Below, one piece after another: positions 1 to 11,830 of a stretch of DNA of 64,000 nucleotides. The translations under genes were made by a program, and so were the position numbers. The DNA lies in NCBI GenBank assembly GCA_002786065.1, contig NHNY01000007.1, positions 62,001 to 126,000 on the forward strand, written 5' to 3'. The stretch's first letter is position 1. Each line of letters begins with the position of its first letter. The DNA comes from Microcyclospora pomicola (lineage: Eukaryota; Ascomycota; Dothideomycetes; Capnodiales). A model generated the notes under the pieces. That model saw nothing but the letters and a program-made list of their open reading frames with translations, did no database searches and was not told the DNA's origin.

Positions 1-1288
1 GCTTGAGCGCACACGAGGTTTACTTCGGCCGCACTTGTCGCGAGACAGACGAAAGTCGGGCATGAGCGAGGTGGATTCGGTGATGCTTGGATCGATTGCC
101 GTGCCGCTGGTGAACACGATGAAGGACCTCAGCGCTCAACTCGTAGCGCTTCCCAAGCCTCGCAGCGTCTTCAGATGGCGACAACGTGTGATGTGGCTGA
201 GCAGGCGACAATATTTCGCGGAGAAAATGGCCCATGTCCGCAGTCTCAAGCTTGACCTCATCATTTACACCAGCTTATCAGCAAGGTCAGTTATTCAGTC
301 GTTGCCAATGGAAGACTCGGGCACCTCATTTATCCACACTCACAGCACGTTAACCAAATCTCTGGCCGATGCCCAAAGAAGCGATCTTGTAGCTTGTGCA
401 CAGCCGGGCTTGCCTGCTATAGAGTCCGTGGAGCATCGTTGAACGTACCGTCTCCCATCTCATAGCATACAAGCAAACAAACCGCCAATTGGTGATTTGT
501 GATACGGCGTTTCGTTGAGCTATGGTCGACTTGCTGGTCAAAGTAGTGGATGTAATTGAGCCCAGGTCCGCGATGCGAAAGGCCACTTTTGCGGAAGAGG
601 GTTTGCGGCTGTTTTCAATCATCATCAGTCGAAAAACTTTAGTCGCAACCTGATGTGGAACGTACAACGGGAAATCATCTAGTTCGGCGCCTGTATAATC
701 ACGTCTACCGTGCATGGTTCCAGAGTTGATTAAGCTGACCTTGACGATGCCCACCCGGCACATGCACGAAATCGGCATGATGAAACGGTACCAATTCAAG
801 TCATTGTGATTGCAGTATGTTGAGCTTGCACATAAGGAGGTACCTTGTACGATCACGGATGTCATGTTGCAATATGATCTTGCTATCTCGAGCAGCGAGA
901 GCTATGGTCCACGGTGAGATCTCGTGGGTAGAGTCCTACGCCCGCCGGCTTTCTGTCTGCTCACATGCATGATCCTGCCGGGTCCTTAGGACTGGTGAAA
1001 TGGTACACTTGTTAACCGCATGCAACTACAATACACATGAGATGGTCACGAAGACATATGCTGCCGACGGTGATCTGAGGACTTTTCCAAAATAGCGACG
1101 GAACCCATTTCTGAATGTGCCATGGCGCCTACAGGCAGCAGATTGTGGCGGAGCTGACAGCCAGGCTTACCTGCATGCACATGTATTATCACTCTCCTGG
1201 TCAGCATTCTTCATTCTGATGGAATTCCATCGTCAGTCTTTAACGGTCCTCCAAAGAGGAATTTCATACAAGTCGGCAAGTCGCCAGG
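1..1288. other. no confident gene; weak ORFs only
   Basis: I see no gene I can name here. The minus strand has an uninterrupted ORF of 171 codons (350-865). A second minus reading frame near 1-120 has protein-like composition and runs off the left edge. They could be exons of a gene entering from the left, but no family motif, signal peptide or clear splice pair ties them together. A plus-strand ORF at 35-442 overlaps the same bases. The last few hundred bases before 1289 would hold the promoter of the DUF726 gene. Confidence 0.4.
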
Positions 1289-3502
1289 ATGGGAACTACA
1301 CAACATGACGGAAGGTCACTCACAGATATCTTGAATGTCCCGTCATTACGAGCAGATCTGGTCGCTGCTGTTGCACTCAGCTCAGATGGCATGCGCCGAC
1401 AGCTTCTCGCCACCTTCGAGCTTCGCCAGCATTCGACAGACGTGCTTGAAAGCGATGCATTCTCGGACCTTCGGGATGTTGATCAAGCAATCGCACACGA
1501 AGAGTCACCTCGACGCACGAATCGCGATAGAGAAGACATTGAATCCTCACGTACCCAGGGTTTACGTCGAGCTGCTTTCACATACTTTGACAAATGGCAG
1601 GTCGATGTACTGCGAAGGCTGGGAGAAGTACTCTCGGTAAGGCCTGATACTATTCGGAAAGCAAGAGCCGACGCAAAGGCTGCCGCCGAACGTGCCACCA
1701 AAAGTAAGCAAGACAAGGACTTTTTAACATGGGCGGATGGTGAAGATCTCAAGAAAGACGACTTGAAGCATGCCCCACGAATGGGGAATCTGCCTGATGG
1801 TTATGAAGCGAAAGTTGCAGAGCTCCCCAAGGAAGATCGTCTGGTCGTGCTCGAATCGGTCATGCTTCTACTTCTCAGCTTGGAACACTATACTAGCCAC
1901 TCACGCATTCTCTTGACTCATCTGACGCAAATCCTGCGCCTACCTCTCAGTGTCCTGAACGATCACGAATCGAAGGTTGCGCAAGGATTACTGGCATCCG
2001 CTGCGGCCGAGATGTCTGCGGGTGGAAGCACGGAACGCCGTGCTGCAGAGGGTCAATCTGCACGTCGCTGGAAAGTCGGCATCGCCACGTTCGCTGGTGC
2101 TGCTCTGATAGGTGTGACTGGTGGGCTTGCAGCGCCGTTCTTAGCTGCTGGCATTGGCGGAATCATGGGTGGACTTGGACTAGGTGCTGTCGCTACACTG
2201 CTTGGTCCACTTGCTACAAATATGGTTCTGGTCGGTGGTCTGTTCGGAGCCTACGGCGGGCGCATGACAGGTGCCATCATGGAGAAGTACGCACAGGAAG
2301 TGCAAGACTTCAAGTTCTTACCAGTCGCTGGCGGCGATCTGCATGACAGCACCGCTGGAACTTTGCAAGATCAAAGTGTCCGCGATTCACGTAAGCTGCG
2401 TGTCGCCATCGGTGTTAGTGGTGCGATACACGACGCTTCTGACTTTGTCGACCCGTGGACCGTACTTGCAACATCCCGAGTGGAATGTTTTGGCCTGCGG
2501 TGGGAGACTGACGCTCTTCTTCGCCTCAGCGAGAATGTTGCCTTCAACATACGCAAGTATGCTATCGATTTTGCCAGTTACAACTTGCTCACACTTGTTG
2601 TTGCTGGGCTTTGGCCATTTGGACTGCTCCGAACCGCCAGCGCGCTGGACAGCCCATTCGCCATCGCCAAGGCTAGGAGTGACAAAGCTGGGAAAGTGCT
2701 CGCAGATGCACTGATCCACAAAGTCCAAGGCGAGAGACCTGTGACTTTGATCGGGTACTCAATGGGGGCACGAGTGATATATTCATGTCTCCTTCAGCTG
2801 GCGGAGGAGAACGCCTTTGGCCTGATCGAGAACGTAGTACTCATGGGAGCGCCAACGCCCTCGGACACTCCAATGTGGCGACGTATTCGCACCGTGGTCA
2901 GTGGGAGGCTCGTCAATACGTACAGCACCAACGACTTCGTGTTGGCTTTTCTATATCGAGCGACTGGTGTGCAACTGGGGATTGCGGGCTTACAAGAAGT
3001 TGTTGGCGTCGCTGGGGTTGAGAACTTCGATCTCACAGAGCTTGTCAGCGAACATGATGCGTATCGACTCATGGTGGGCACCATTCTCCAACGGGTTGGT
3101 TGCGAAGATGTAGATGGCGATGCAGTGGTTCGACAGACCGTCACTAGGCAAGCCATCGAATCCGAGAGCGCTAGCAAGCATGAGATGGGAAAGACAACAA
3201 GCGGGAAGCATGCGCTTGCCAAAGAAGATGAAACGGGCCATATTTTGCTTGTGAACGAGAGAGGTGATCCGTTGCCTCTTGACATACACGATGCACAGAA
3301 TGATGTAGCACATGTCGGCGAAGCTCTGAGCGAAAGCGACGACCAAGAAAGATGTGCTGGCATCGAGCTCGTCGACAATGATGAAGAGAACCATCCCATG
3401 TCCACAGTCGACCCGGTCCCAGAGCCGGACCACATCCCCGAACATGAAACCATTCTGTTTGGGCACGGAGATCGTAGCTTTGAAGTGAAGTGGGATCATT
3501 AA
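1289..3502 (+). CDS. DUF726 / TMCO4-type alpha/beta-hydrolase membrane protein
   Basis: Single-exon gene, 737 aa, of the DUF726 family (human TMCO4, yeast Mil1/YFL034W). The N-terminal third is helical and charged. Residues about 265-335 are a Gly/Ala/Leu-rich block that can form two or three membrane segments, as is typical of the family. A hydrolase domain follows. Its nucleophile elbow is G-Y-S-M-G with Ser491; Asp549 (in STNDF) and His589 (in SEHDAY) sit where the other two triad residues are expected. The C-terminal 110 residues are acidic and low in complexity. Family members are thought to be membrane-linked lipase-like proteins; the substrate is not known from sequence. The start at 1289 gives a complete domain, and no intron is needed. 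Confidence 0.88.
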   Translation: MGTTQHDGRSLTDILNVPSLRADLVAAVALSSDGMRRQLLATFELRQHSTDVLESDAFSDLRDVDQAIAHEESPRRTNRDREDIESSRTQGLRRAAFTYFDKWQVDVLRRLGEVLSVRPDTIRKARADAKAAAERATKSKQDKDFLTWADGEDLKKDDLKHAPRMGNLPDGYEAKVAELPKEDRLVVLESVMLLLLSLEHYTSHSRILLTHLTQILRLPLSVLNDHESKVAQGLLASAAAEMSAGGSTERRAAEGQSARRWKVGIATFAGAALIGVTGGLAAPFLAAGIGGIMGGLGLGAVATLLGPLATNMVLVGGLFGAYGGRMTGAIMEKYAQEVQDFKFLPVAGGDLHDSTAGTLQDQSVRDSRKLRVAIGVSGAIHDASDFVDPWTVLATSRVECFGLRWETDALLRLSENVAFNIRKYAIDFASYNLLTLVVAGLWPFGLLRTASALDSPFAIAKARSDKAGKVLADALIHKVQGERPVTLIGYSMGARVIYSCLLQLAEENAFGLIENVVLMGAPTPSDTPMWRRIRTVVSGRLVNTYSTNDFVLAFLYRATGVQLGIAGLQEVVGVAGVENFDLTELVSEHDAYRLMVGTILQRVGCEDVDGDAVVRQTVTRQAIESESASKHEMGKTTSGKHALAKEDETGHILLVNERGDPLPLDIHDAQNDVAHVGEALSESDDQERCAGIELVDNDEENHPMSTVDPVPEPDHIPEHETILFGHGDRSFEVKWDH

Positions 3503-4086
3503 TAACGCAGTCAACTTCGGGAACCGAGATGATTGAGCCGCGAAGTGCGGTCAATTGGACGTGGAAATGGTAGATAACAGCATACATAATTCGGGCTGCA
3601 TCAAATCTGTAACGGCAGAGCGATTTACCTGCTTTCGAAGGCTATGGTTCTGGTGGTCTGACCAGGCGAGATCTTTGGTTGGGAGAAGCACATGTGAAAA
3701 TGAGGTGTAGAAGGCTCCCCTGCCAGGGACCACGGACATGAGGATCTAGACCGACGCGCACGGCGCCGTGCAGCCACGCTACAACAGGGATGCTTCATGC
3801 GCACTTGTGGCATGTTACCAATGGGATTGGAGTTTGGCGCTTTTCGAAGTGGGAATTGAGTTTCATCCAGTAAGATGTATCTCGACAACACACCTCGTGC
3901 GTTCAGCTGTGTTTCAGCTGCGTGTGGGCGGTCAAGCTGAACACATGCTTGCCGAGGCTTCGTCTCTATGCCCCTCTTATATCAATGCAACACATGTGAA
4001 TTGCTGGTAGCTTTCGTCGTCGCCTTCATCTTTGCTCTCGTCTCCAGATCCAGTTCAGAGTTCACAGTCCAGAGGAGCTGTTCGCG
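3503..4086. other. intergenic spacer
   Basis: About 580 bases between two plus-strand genes. Only short overlapping ORFs on both strands, none with recognisable motifs. It should hold the 3' end of the DUF726 transcript and the promoter of the GMC oxidoreductase; I see no convincing RNA gene. Confidence 0.5.
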
Positions 4087-6198
4087 ATGTCGACTTTCAG
4101 CAGCCTCAGCATCGGCATCCAGAATGCAACATGGCGGCAGTTAGCTGTGGGCTTGACGCTGAGCCTCACAAGTCTTTACGTGATCGCGAAGCTTTTACGC
4201 GAAGTTGCACACTCATTGTTCCCAAGGTCTGTTCACACATACTCGCTAAAGGCGGTTCAAATGGAGGGCACGTTCGCTGATCAAGCTACAGTGTCGTTCC
4301 TGGGGAACCAAACACCGCGCTTCTGGCCTCGCCACGTCCCAATGCCAACGATGTTACGGCCAAAGATCTGGAAAACGTGCGGGAATACGACTACATCATC
4401 GTCGGGACTGGTACCGCCGGCTGCGTCCTTGCAAACCGTCTGAGTGAGGATCGCGATGTGACCGTCCTCGCCATCGAAGCCGGGCACTCGGATCTCAAGC
4501 AGATATTCTCGCGGATCCCGGCAGCCTTTGGTCGCTTGTTTGGCACAGCTGCCGACTGGAACTACTACACCCAAAGCGAACCTGGTTGTAATAACCGCAA
4601 GATGTCCTGGCCCCGAGGTAAAATGCTGTAAGTGATGCGTTCTCGACCGTGCACCGAAAGACGAAAGCTAAGGCGAACCTTTCTTCTCAGTGGCGGCTGC
4701 AGCTCTATCAATGCTATGATTTACAACAAGGGCAGCCCCGACGATTACGATGAGTGGGAGAAGCTCGGCAACGGAGGCTGGAGCTACCGCAATGTCGCTG
4801 AGTACATGAAGAAATGCGAGACTTTCAATCACAGCGATCGGTCGACTCTCACATCAGAGGAACTAGCTCATCACGGCCGCAACGGTCCCTGGCAGACAGG
4901 CTACTCAAACTTGGACAAGCTCTCCGCGATGTTCTTCCCTGCTTGCGAAGCTGTAGGTATCCAACAGATTCCGGATTTCAATGGTCCCAAGGGCATGCTG
5001 GGGGCCTCACAGTTTCAGACTTTTATCGACTCGCACGGTCAACGATCGTCGACAGCCGTAGCTTACTTGACCAAGGACGTCGCAAGCCGTGCCAATCTTA
5101 AGATAGCTACTGGACAAACCGTGACCAAGATTCTGTTCGACACCTCATCTGGCCAGCCGCGTGCCGTTGGGGTGGAGATGGCTGCCTCGAAGAACAGCCC
5201 GGTCCGCTACCTCGCCAAAGCCAGGAAAGAAGTTATCCTCTCGGCCGGTGCATTGCAGTCTCCACAATTGCTGAAGCTCTCGGGTATTGGTCCAGCCGCG
5301 GAGTTGAAACGACATGGAATCAGTGTCGTCAAGGACGTCGGTGGAGTCGGCGAGAACCTCGCGGACCACTTGTCGAACATCATCTGTTTCGAGTCAAAGC
5401 TCCCGTCTTTGCAGTACCTGTTCCATCCACTAAACTCGTTACCTGCGCTGATCGAGTGGCTACGTTTCGGCACGGGTGCGATGTCCACCAACGTCGCCGA
5501 GGCAGGATGCTTTCTTCGCACTTCAGATCGACCAGATGCACCCGCGTCTCTCCGTTCAAACGATGCAACCAGTGGATCTGCTGCACCAGACCTCGAACTT
5601 CTCACCGGGGCATTGGCGTACATCGAGCATGGTCGCCAAATCGCCTCAACGGCAAAGGTAATGTGGTCTATCCTATCTCTGGCATGAATGTGATCACTGA
5701 CAGCAGTAGAACTGGTTCTCCCTCGGTCCCATCCTGCTTCGCCCCGAATCTCGCGGAACAGTCACATTGGCTTCATCCTCGCCCTTTGACGCCCCGATCA
5801 TGCATGCCAATTACCTCGCCACCGAACTCGATCGCCAGCGAATGGTCTACGGCATGCGATTGTGCCGCGATATCGCCTTGTCGGCACCCTTCAAGGACGC
5901 CTTCAAATCCTGGTATTTCCCATCGAAGGACTTCGGAACCATGAGTGATGATGAAGTGCTGGAAGCCGTGCGCAAGACCTCGGAGACGATCTATCATCCG
6001 ATGGGAACTGCTAAGATGGGTCCCCGCAGCGACCCCACGGCCGTGGTCGATGCGTCGTTGAAAGTGCATGGTATTGATGGACTGCGGATCGTCGATGCCA
6101 GCATTTTCCCGACGCCGGTAGCCTGTCATCCATGTGCTCCTGTGGTCATGACCGCAGAGAAGGCGGCAGATATGATCAAAGCAGACAGAAAGGCCTGA
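4087..6198 (+). CDS. GMC-family FAD oxidoreductase (choline/alcohol dehydrogenase type)
   Basis: Four exons: 4087-4226, 4292-4627, 4691-5657, 5710-6198; introns of 65, 63 and 52 nt close in phase, giving 643 aa. Exon 1 encodes a hydrophobic N-terminal helix (about residues 18-38), so the enzyme is probably membrane-anchored or secretory. The FAD-binding motif D-Y-I-I-V-G-T-G-T-A-G starts exon 2. The second intron falls inside the first GMC signature (GGCSSINAMIY). The second signature (LQSPQLLKLSGIGP) is present, as is the C-terminal HPMGTAKMG block that positions the catalytic histidine. GMC enzymes oxidise alcohols, sugars or aryl alcohols; the substrate cannot be read here. The neighbouring flavoenzyme downstream is a possible redox partner, by position only. 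Confidence 0.9.
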
Positions 6199-6699
6199 TG
6201 ATCAAACGCAATGCGCCGCGCTTGGTATGAGGTACTTCAGAGAGCGATGTCCATAGACTTGGGAAAACTCTGCGATCTCGAACAAGTCAATCCGTGAAGC
6301 ATTTGTCATCCCATGCAACGATAGTCATCAGGATCACATAATTCATTCGCAGTCCGAGCATTATTTGCCGAATGCTTAGGTATACTTCACTTCCCCTCCT
6401 GAACTCTAGAATCCTCCAAGGCACGTGGATGACAGCAGCAGTGACGCCACCCCACTTCATGTTCGCCGCAGAACTTCCTCCGAGCCTCCGCAGATGCCCC
6501 GCCATCGCAAATGCCGATCGCAAAACATATGACAGCATCTGTGGTCACAATCTGCCATTCGTAGAGCCGGAACGCTATCCGTAGGTATGATGTTATTAAA
6601 GGTAGGCCATCGTCGTATCTAGCTAATGTTTCCTTATTTCATTCGATCTTCCCTTTCCTCTCCTCCAATATACCCTCAGACTTTGAATAAACCTTCACA
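6199..6699. other. intergenic spacer
   Basis: About 500 bases between two co-directed flavoenzyme genes. The last 60 bases before 6700 are rich in C and T, as fungal core promoters often are. No ORF with recognisable content and no RNA gene seen. Confidence 0.5.
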
Positions 6700-8041
<1,342 letters not shown>

Positions 8042-8275
8042 GTTAGAGGGTAGGGGGCTGATAATGAATGAGAAATGTGCACACTTTCCGATCTTTGACC
8101 GTTGATTATCCGCGCTTCGTCCTGATAGTAGATCATATAGTCCATAATACGTAGATGTCGCGCATAGATATCGTTACATGGCATTGCTCACCTCCGTGTT
8201 TTCAATCAGCGCCTACAATATCCCCATGAACGCCTTTTTCAATCTTCACTGCCACGGCCTGCCCAACCCGAGTTC
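8042..8275. other. convergent 3' spacer
   Basis: Short gap between the stop of the ene-reductase on the plus strand and the stop of the MARVEL-like gene on the minus strand. Both 3' UTRs must lie here; nothing else is visible. Confidence 0.5.
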
Positions 8276-9210
8276 CTAGATCAAAGTTCCCTTCGGCCCC
8301 CGTCCGTGATATCCAGTATCATCCTCGAAATGCTCGTCAGATACGCCAGCATACCCGCTCCTTCCACTCTCACCCGTCGTCAACTCCTGACTCAGATTCC
8401 GCATCGCATACGGTCGCGGGGCTTCCCATGCTTCGCTGTCGCGCGCGTGCGAGGGTCGGCTGTCAGCGAAATCGTCGGCGTCGTCGTAGTCGTCGGAGAA
8501 GGCGCCGTGCATGTGGTCGTCCGTGCGACGAAGCGGCTTGTTGTCGCCGTCGTGCAGGCGGTAGATGCCTCGGTGCGAGGACTGTCGCCAGACGTAGAGG
8601 TCGAGGAGGAGGGCGGCAAGGGTAGATAGACTAGATCGCGTGGAGATTGGAAGTCAGCTTTTGGGGTTGAGGAATGAGATCCGAAAGGGCGGCGCAAGAT
8701 GAACAACATACAGGCCGAGTAATGCGAACGCGAAGAGCGCTTTGTAGGTCCGGCAAACCATGATCTTCGCGTCCTCGCCGGGACTCGCGGCGGCACAATC
8801 GCTGCTTATGGTCGCACGCGCATACCACGCCAAGGGGGCCCAGCTGAGTAGCCACAGGAAGGCAAGGAAGCCATTGATATAGAGGTTAAGATGCGGATGC
8901 AGGCCGGTCCGCCAGTGGAGAAGGATGGTGAAGATCAGCGCGGCGACTGAGAAGAGGGAAGCCGACATAAGCTGTTGTCCCGAGCAAAGCAGTCAGTAGA
9001 GGTCTCGCAGTAGCAGCTGGCGATGTCGCATACCCAGATGAAGGTCCATGGTATGGACCAGTGATCGTGAGTGACATGGTAGGTAAAGTAGGAGGTGATG
9101 CCGCCGACGACCAACGAGCTGAGGAGCTGTGCGGATCGTAGCGCATGGAAGGGGATCTTGGGGTATGGCGGCGGCGCCGTTCGAGGGCTGCGATCAAAGA
9201 TGTTGAACAT
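8276..9210 (-). CDS. four-span MARVEL-like membrane protein
   Basis: Three exons on the minus strand: 9034-9210, 8712-8971 and 8276-8630, with introns of 62 and 81 nt; 263 aa. The protein has four hydrophobic segments (about residues 25-45, 60-80, 90-110 and 140-160) joined by short loops, and a hydrophilic, acidic C-terminal tail of about 95 residues. This is the layout of fungal MARVEL-domain proteins, which sit in the plasma membrane or vesicle membranes. No signal peptide or catalytic motif is seen, so the function is unknown. The start codon at 9210 gives a short basic N-terminus before the first span; longer alternative frames upstream lack this fit. Confidence 0.75.
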
Positions 9211-10457
9211 CTTCGACAAGGCTTCGGTTGTAGCGGATGCTTGGACAATGAATGAGAGACTGGAATGAAAGAGCGCCAACGGCCACGCGAGCAGGCGGGA
9301 CAAAGTCGTGTCGAGCACGTGGGATGGAGATGGCTGAAAGTGTGTTTAAGGTAGTGAGGGTGAAGCAGATTGTCGAAAGAATGATGAATCCGATGAATAT
9401 TGTAAAGAAAGACGGAGAATGCTTGACCAAGGGTATTCAATACTCTGTTGGAAGTAGAATATACATGTACCTTACCATCATATGTCCACGTTTCCGAGAC
9501 TCCGACTGCTGAAGAAAGTGTAGTCTTTCGCCGATAAATGTATAGGACCCCTGCAGGAAGTGGCCACTCTTAACAGCCATATTAATGTCGGCAGCGAAGT
9601 ACCATCTGAGGTACACACGCAGTGACACGCTGGTCAGATACAGATCAGACCTTCCCATGGACTATCTCTTGGAATTCCTAGGATGAAAGTGATTGACCGC
9701 ATCAACCCACCGATCGTGTGTGGCCTGCCGGTCAGCAAGCAATAGAGAGGGCGCCACTTCGGCCGACATTCGACCAAATAGCGTACTTTATGCTCTGTTC
9801 GCATGCAGAATCCAGGGTCGCGAGAACTTGCTCATCCTGACAAGGCAAACCTTTCCTCGGTCCATGCCGTGGTACGTTTCGATCTTCAACGGTCTTCAAC
9901 TGGATCGATTGCACATACCTATATCCGTAGTCGATTCGCACGTCGCGTATCAAGCGTCCGAGATCGATGCGAGCACGGCTGTAAGGGCCTGAGGAGGGCA
10001 GTCAGTGACATGCCGGGCTGCCAATGTTGGTAGGGGGATGACATCTTCGCCTTCAACTACCAAGCCCATCGACAACGCAACATCTGGTTAACCCATATCC
10101 AGAACGAGGTGCAGATGATCGTCTCTGCTTGATGTTGTTTCTCTATGTACTCTTTCGTAGCCGGTATTTGCGTCTTTATGGTGATCTTCTTCAAACTCCA
10201 GCATCATTGATTGATCTTCTTTGCGTTGCAAATCTTGCATTCTTCAGATGTTGAGCAGACTGTGCCCGCCGACATCATTACCTGGTCGCGCATATTTACT
10301 TCAGTCTGTATCGACAGGCTTCGCTCGGAAGGAATCCAGCAGTATCGAGTTCAGTCGTCAACATCATTTTCTGGCCTCTTTATCCGGAGTATCGGTGGCA
10401 AGGCGCTTGCATCATCCAAGGACGAAAGCAGCTTCATCAACTTTTGCATCCTCCACC
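9211..10457. other. divergent intergenic region
   Basis: About 1.25 kb between the MARVEL-like gene (minus) and arsH (plus). Small ORFs at 9693-9992 and 9732-9953 overlap on opposite strands and carry no recognisable motif. In-frame coding potential upstream of arsH begins at an ATG near 10248 (see finding). No tRNA or repeat noticed. Confidence 0.45.
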
Positions 10458-11479
10458 ATGAGTCCCAGTGCAGCGCCAGCAGCCATCAACGGAGATCTGA
10501 ACAATACTCAGGTGTTACGGAAGACGAGGGAGATCCTACCAGATGCCACATATGACGGACGAACACTGGCCATTCCCGAATCACAGGACGACGCACTACT
10601 ACGAGCACAATATAGACCGTTCTTGCTCGACGATCAAGTGATGGGCAGCGATTGGATTTCAAAGTTAGAGTTAGGCACCGCTCTAAAGATGGCCGAGAAA
10701 GACCACCAAGCCACTGGTGAACGACTAAAGGTCTTGGTGTTATACGGCTCGTTGCGGTCACGGTAGGTCGCATCACGTTCATGTACAGACGAGCTTCATC
10801 TGACAATATTCCGACTAGCTCATATTCCAAACTCCTCGCCTACGAAGCCTCACGCATTCTCCATCGTTTGGGATGTGACGTGCGAGTCTACGATCCAAGC
10901 GGCCTGCCGGTCAAAGACGACGTACAGCACGAGCACGCCAAGGTGCAGGAGCTGCGCGACCTCAGCAAATGGAGCGACGGGCATGTCTGGGTGTGTCCCG
11001 AGCAGCACGGCACCTTGACGGCCGTGTTCAAGAACCAGATCGACTGGATCCCGCTGTCCACTGGCTCCGTGCGACCCACCCAAGGCCGCACGTTGGCCAT
11101 CGCCCAGGTCTCCGGCGGCTCTCAGAGCTTCAACACGGTCAATGCGCTGCGGATTCTTGGCCGGTGGATGCGCATGTTTACGATCCCCAACCAGTCCTCG
11201 GTCCCGATGGCGTACACACAATTCACCGACGCGATCGACGAGATGCATGCCACGCGCGACGCATACGTGCACGCGGAAGGCGGCAGTCGCATGCTGCCGT
11301 CGGGGAATCGAGATCGGCTGGTCGATTGCATGGAGGAGTTCGTCAAGTATACCGTCGTGATGCGAGAGCGGTTTGATTTGTTCAATGATCGTTACAGCGA
11401 AAGGGAGGAGAAGCGGCGGAAGAAGGCAGTTCAGGACCAAGCGCATACGCTCAATGGTGTAAATCCTACAGCACTGTAG
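10458..11479 (+). CDS. arsH: ArsH-type NADPH-dependent FMN reductase
   Basis: Two exons, 10458-10762 and 10819-11479, with a 56-nt intron; 321 aa. ArsH is a flavodoxin-fold NADPH:FMN oxidoreductase linked to resistance to organic arsenicals. The FMN-phosphate loop YGSLRSRSYSKLLA is split by the intron between Arg and Ser. The segments WVCPEQHGTLTAVFKNQIDW and GRTLAIAQVSGGSQSFN, and the basic, helical C-terminus, are typical of the family. The chosen ATG has a good CCACC context. The reading frame is open further upstream and could give a basic, Ser-rich leader. No arsenite pump or arsenate reductase gene is adjacent. Confidence 0.9.
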
Positions 11480-11830
11480 ATGATAGAACTTTGTTTTAGA
11501 CATACCCAGGATGTGCCGATTCATCTCAGCCAAATCTAAGCCAATTTACGAACACTTTCGGTGCCAAAAGGTATCTTGAAAGACTGATGTCTAGTCCTCT
11601 TCTATTCACATGTTTCATTCAGCTGTGCGAGAAGCAGGATTCGGCACATCCAGTCGTAGATCTTGAATGGCGGCTTGCAGACGGGCAATAAACTTCTGAT
11701 TTTATGACATTGCAAGCGTAACTACGTTATGTTCATGACCACACATGTTCCACGTCTAGCTGGTCGTCATGTAACGCATGTTTCTCGTTTTCCGGTTCAT
11801 CATCGGATCTATGTTCATTCAGTCATCGCC
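11480..11830. other. convergent 3' spacer
   Basis: About 350 bases between arsH (plus) and the HET gene (minus), whose 3' ends face each other. Nothing besides presumed UTRs. Confidence 0.5.

Noticed and set aside
350-865. 171-codon minus ORF near the left edge
   Set aside because: No motif, no codon bias like the confirmed genes, and no clear splice partners; described only as a weak ORF.
2794-3453. 219-codon minus ORF opposite the DUF726 gene
   Set aside because: Ser-rich shadow frame without domain content.
4632-5687. GMC exon 3 ORF read as an independent gene
   Set aside because: It begins at a GTG inside intron 2. The signature GGCSSINAM is completed only by splicing to exon 2.
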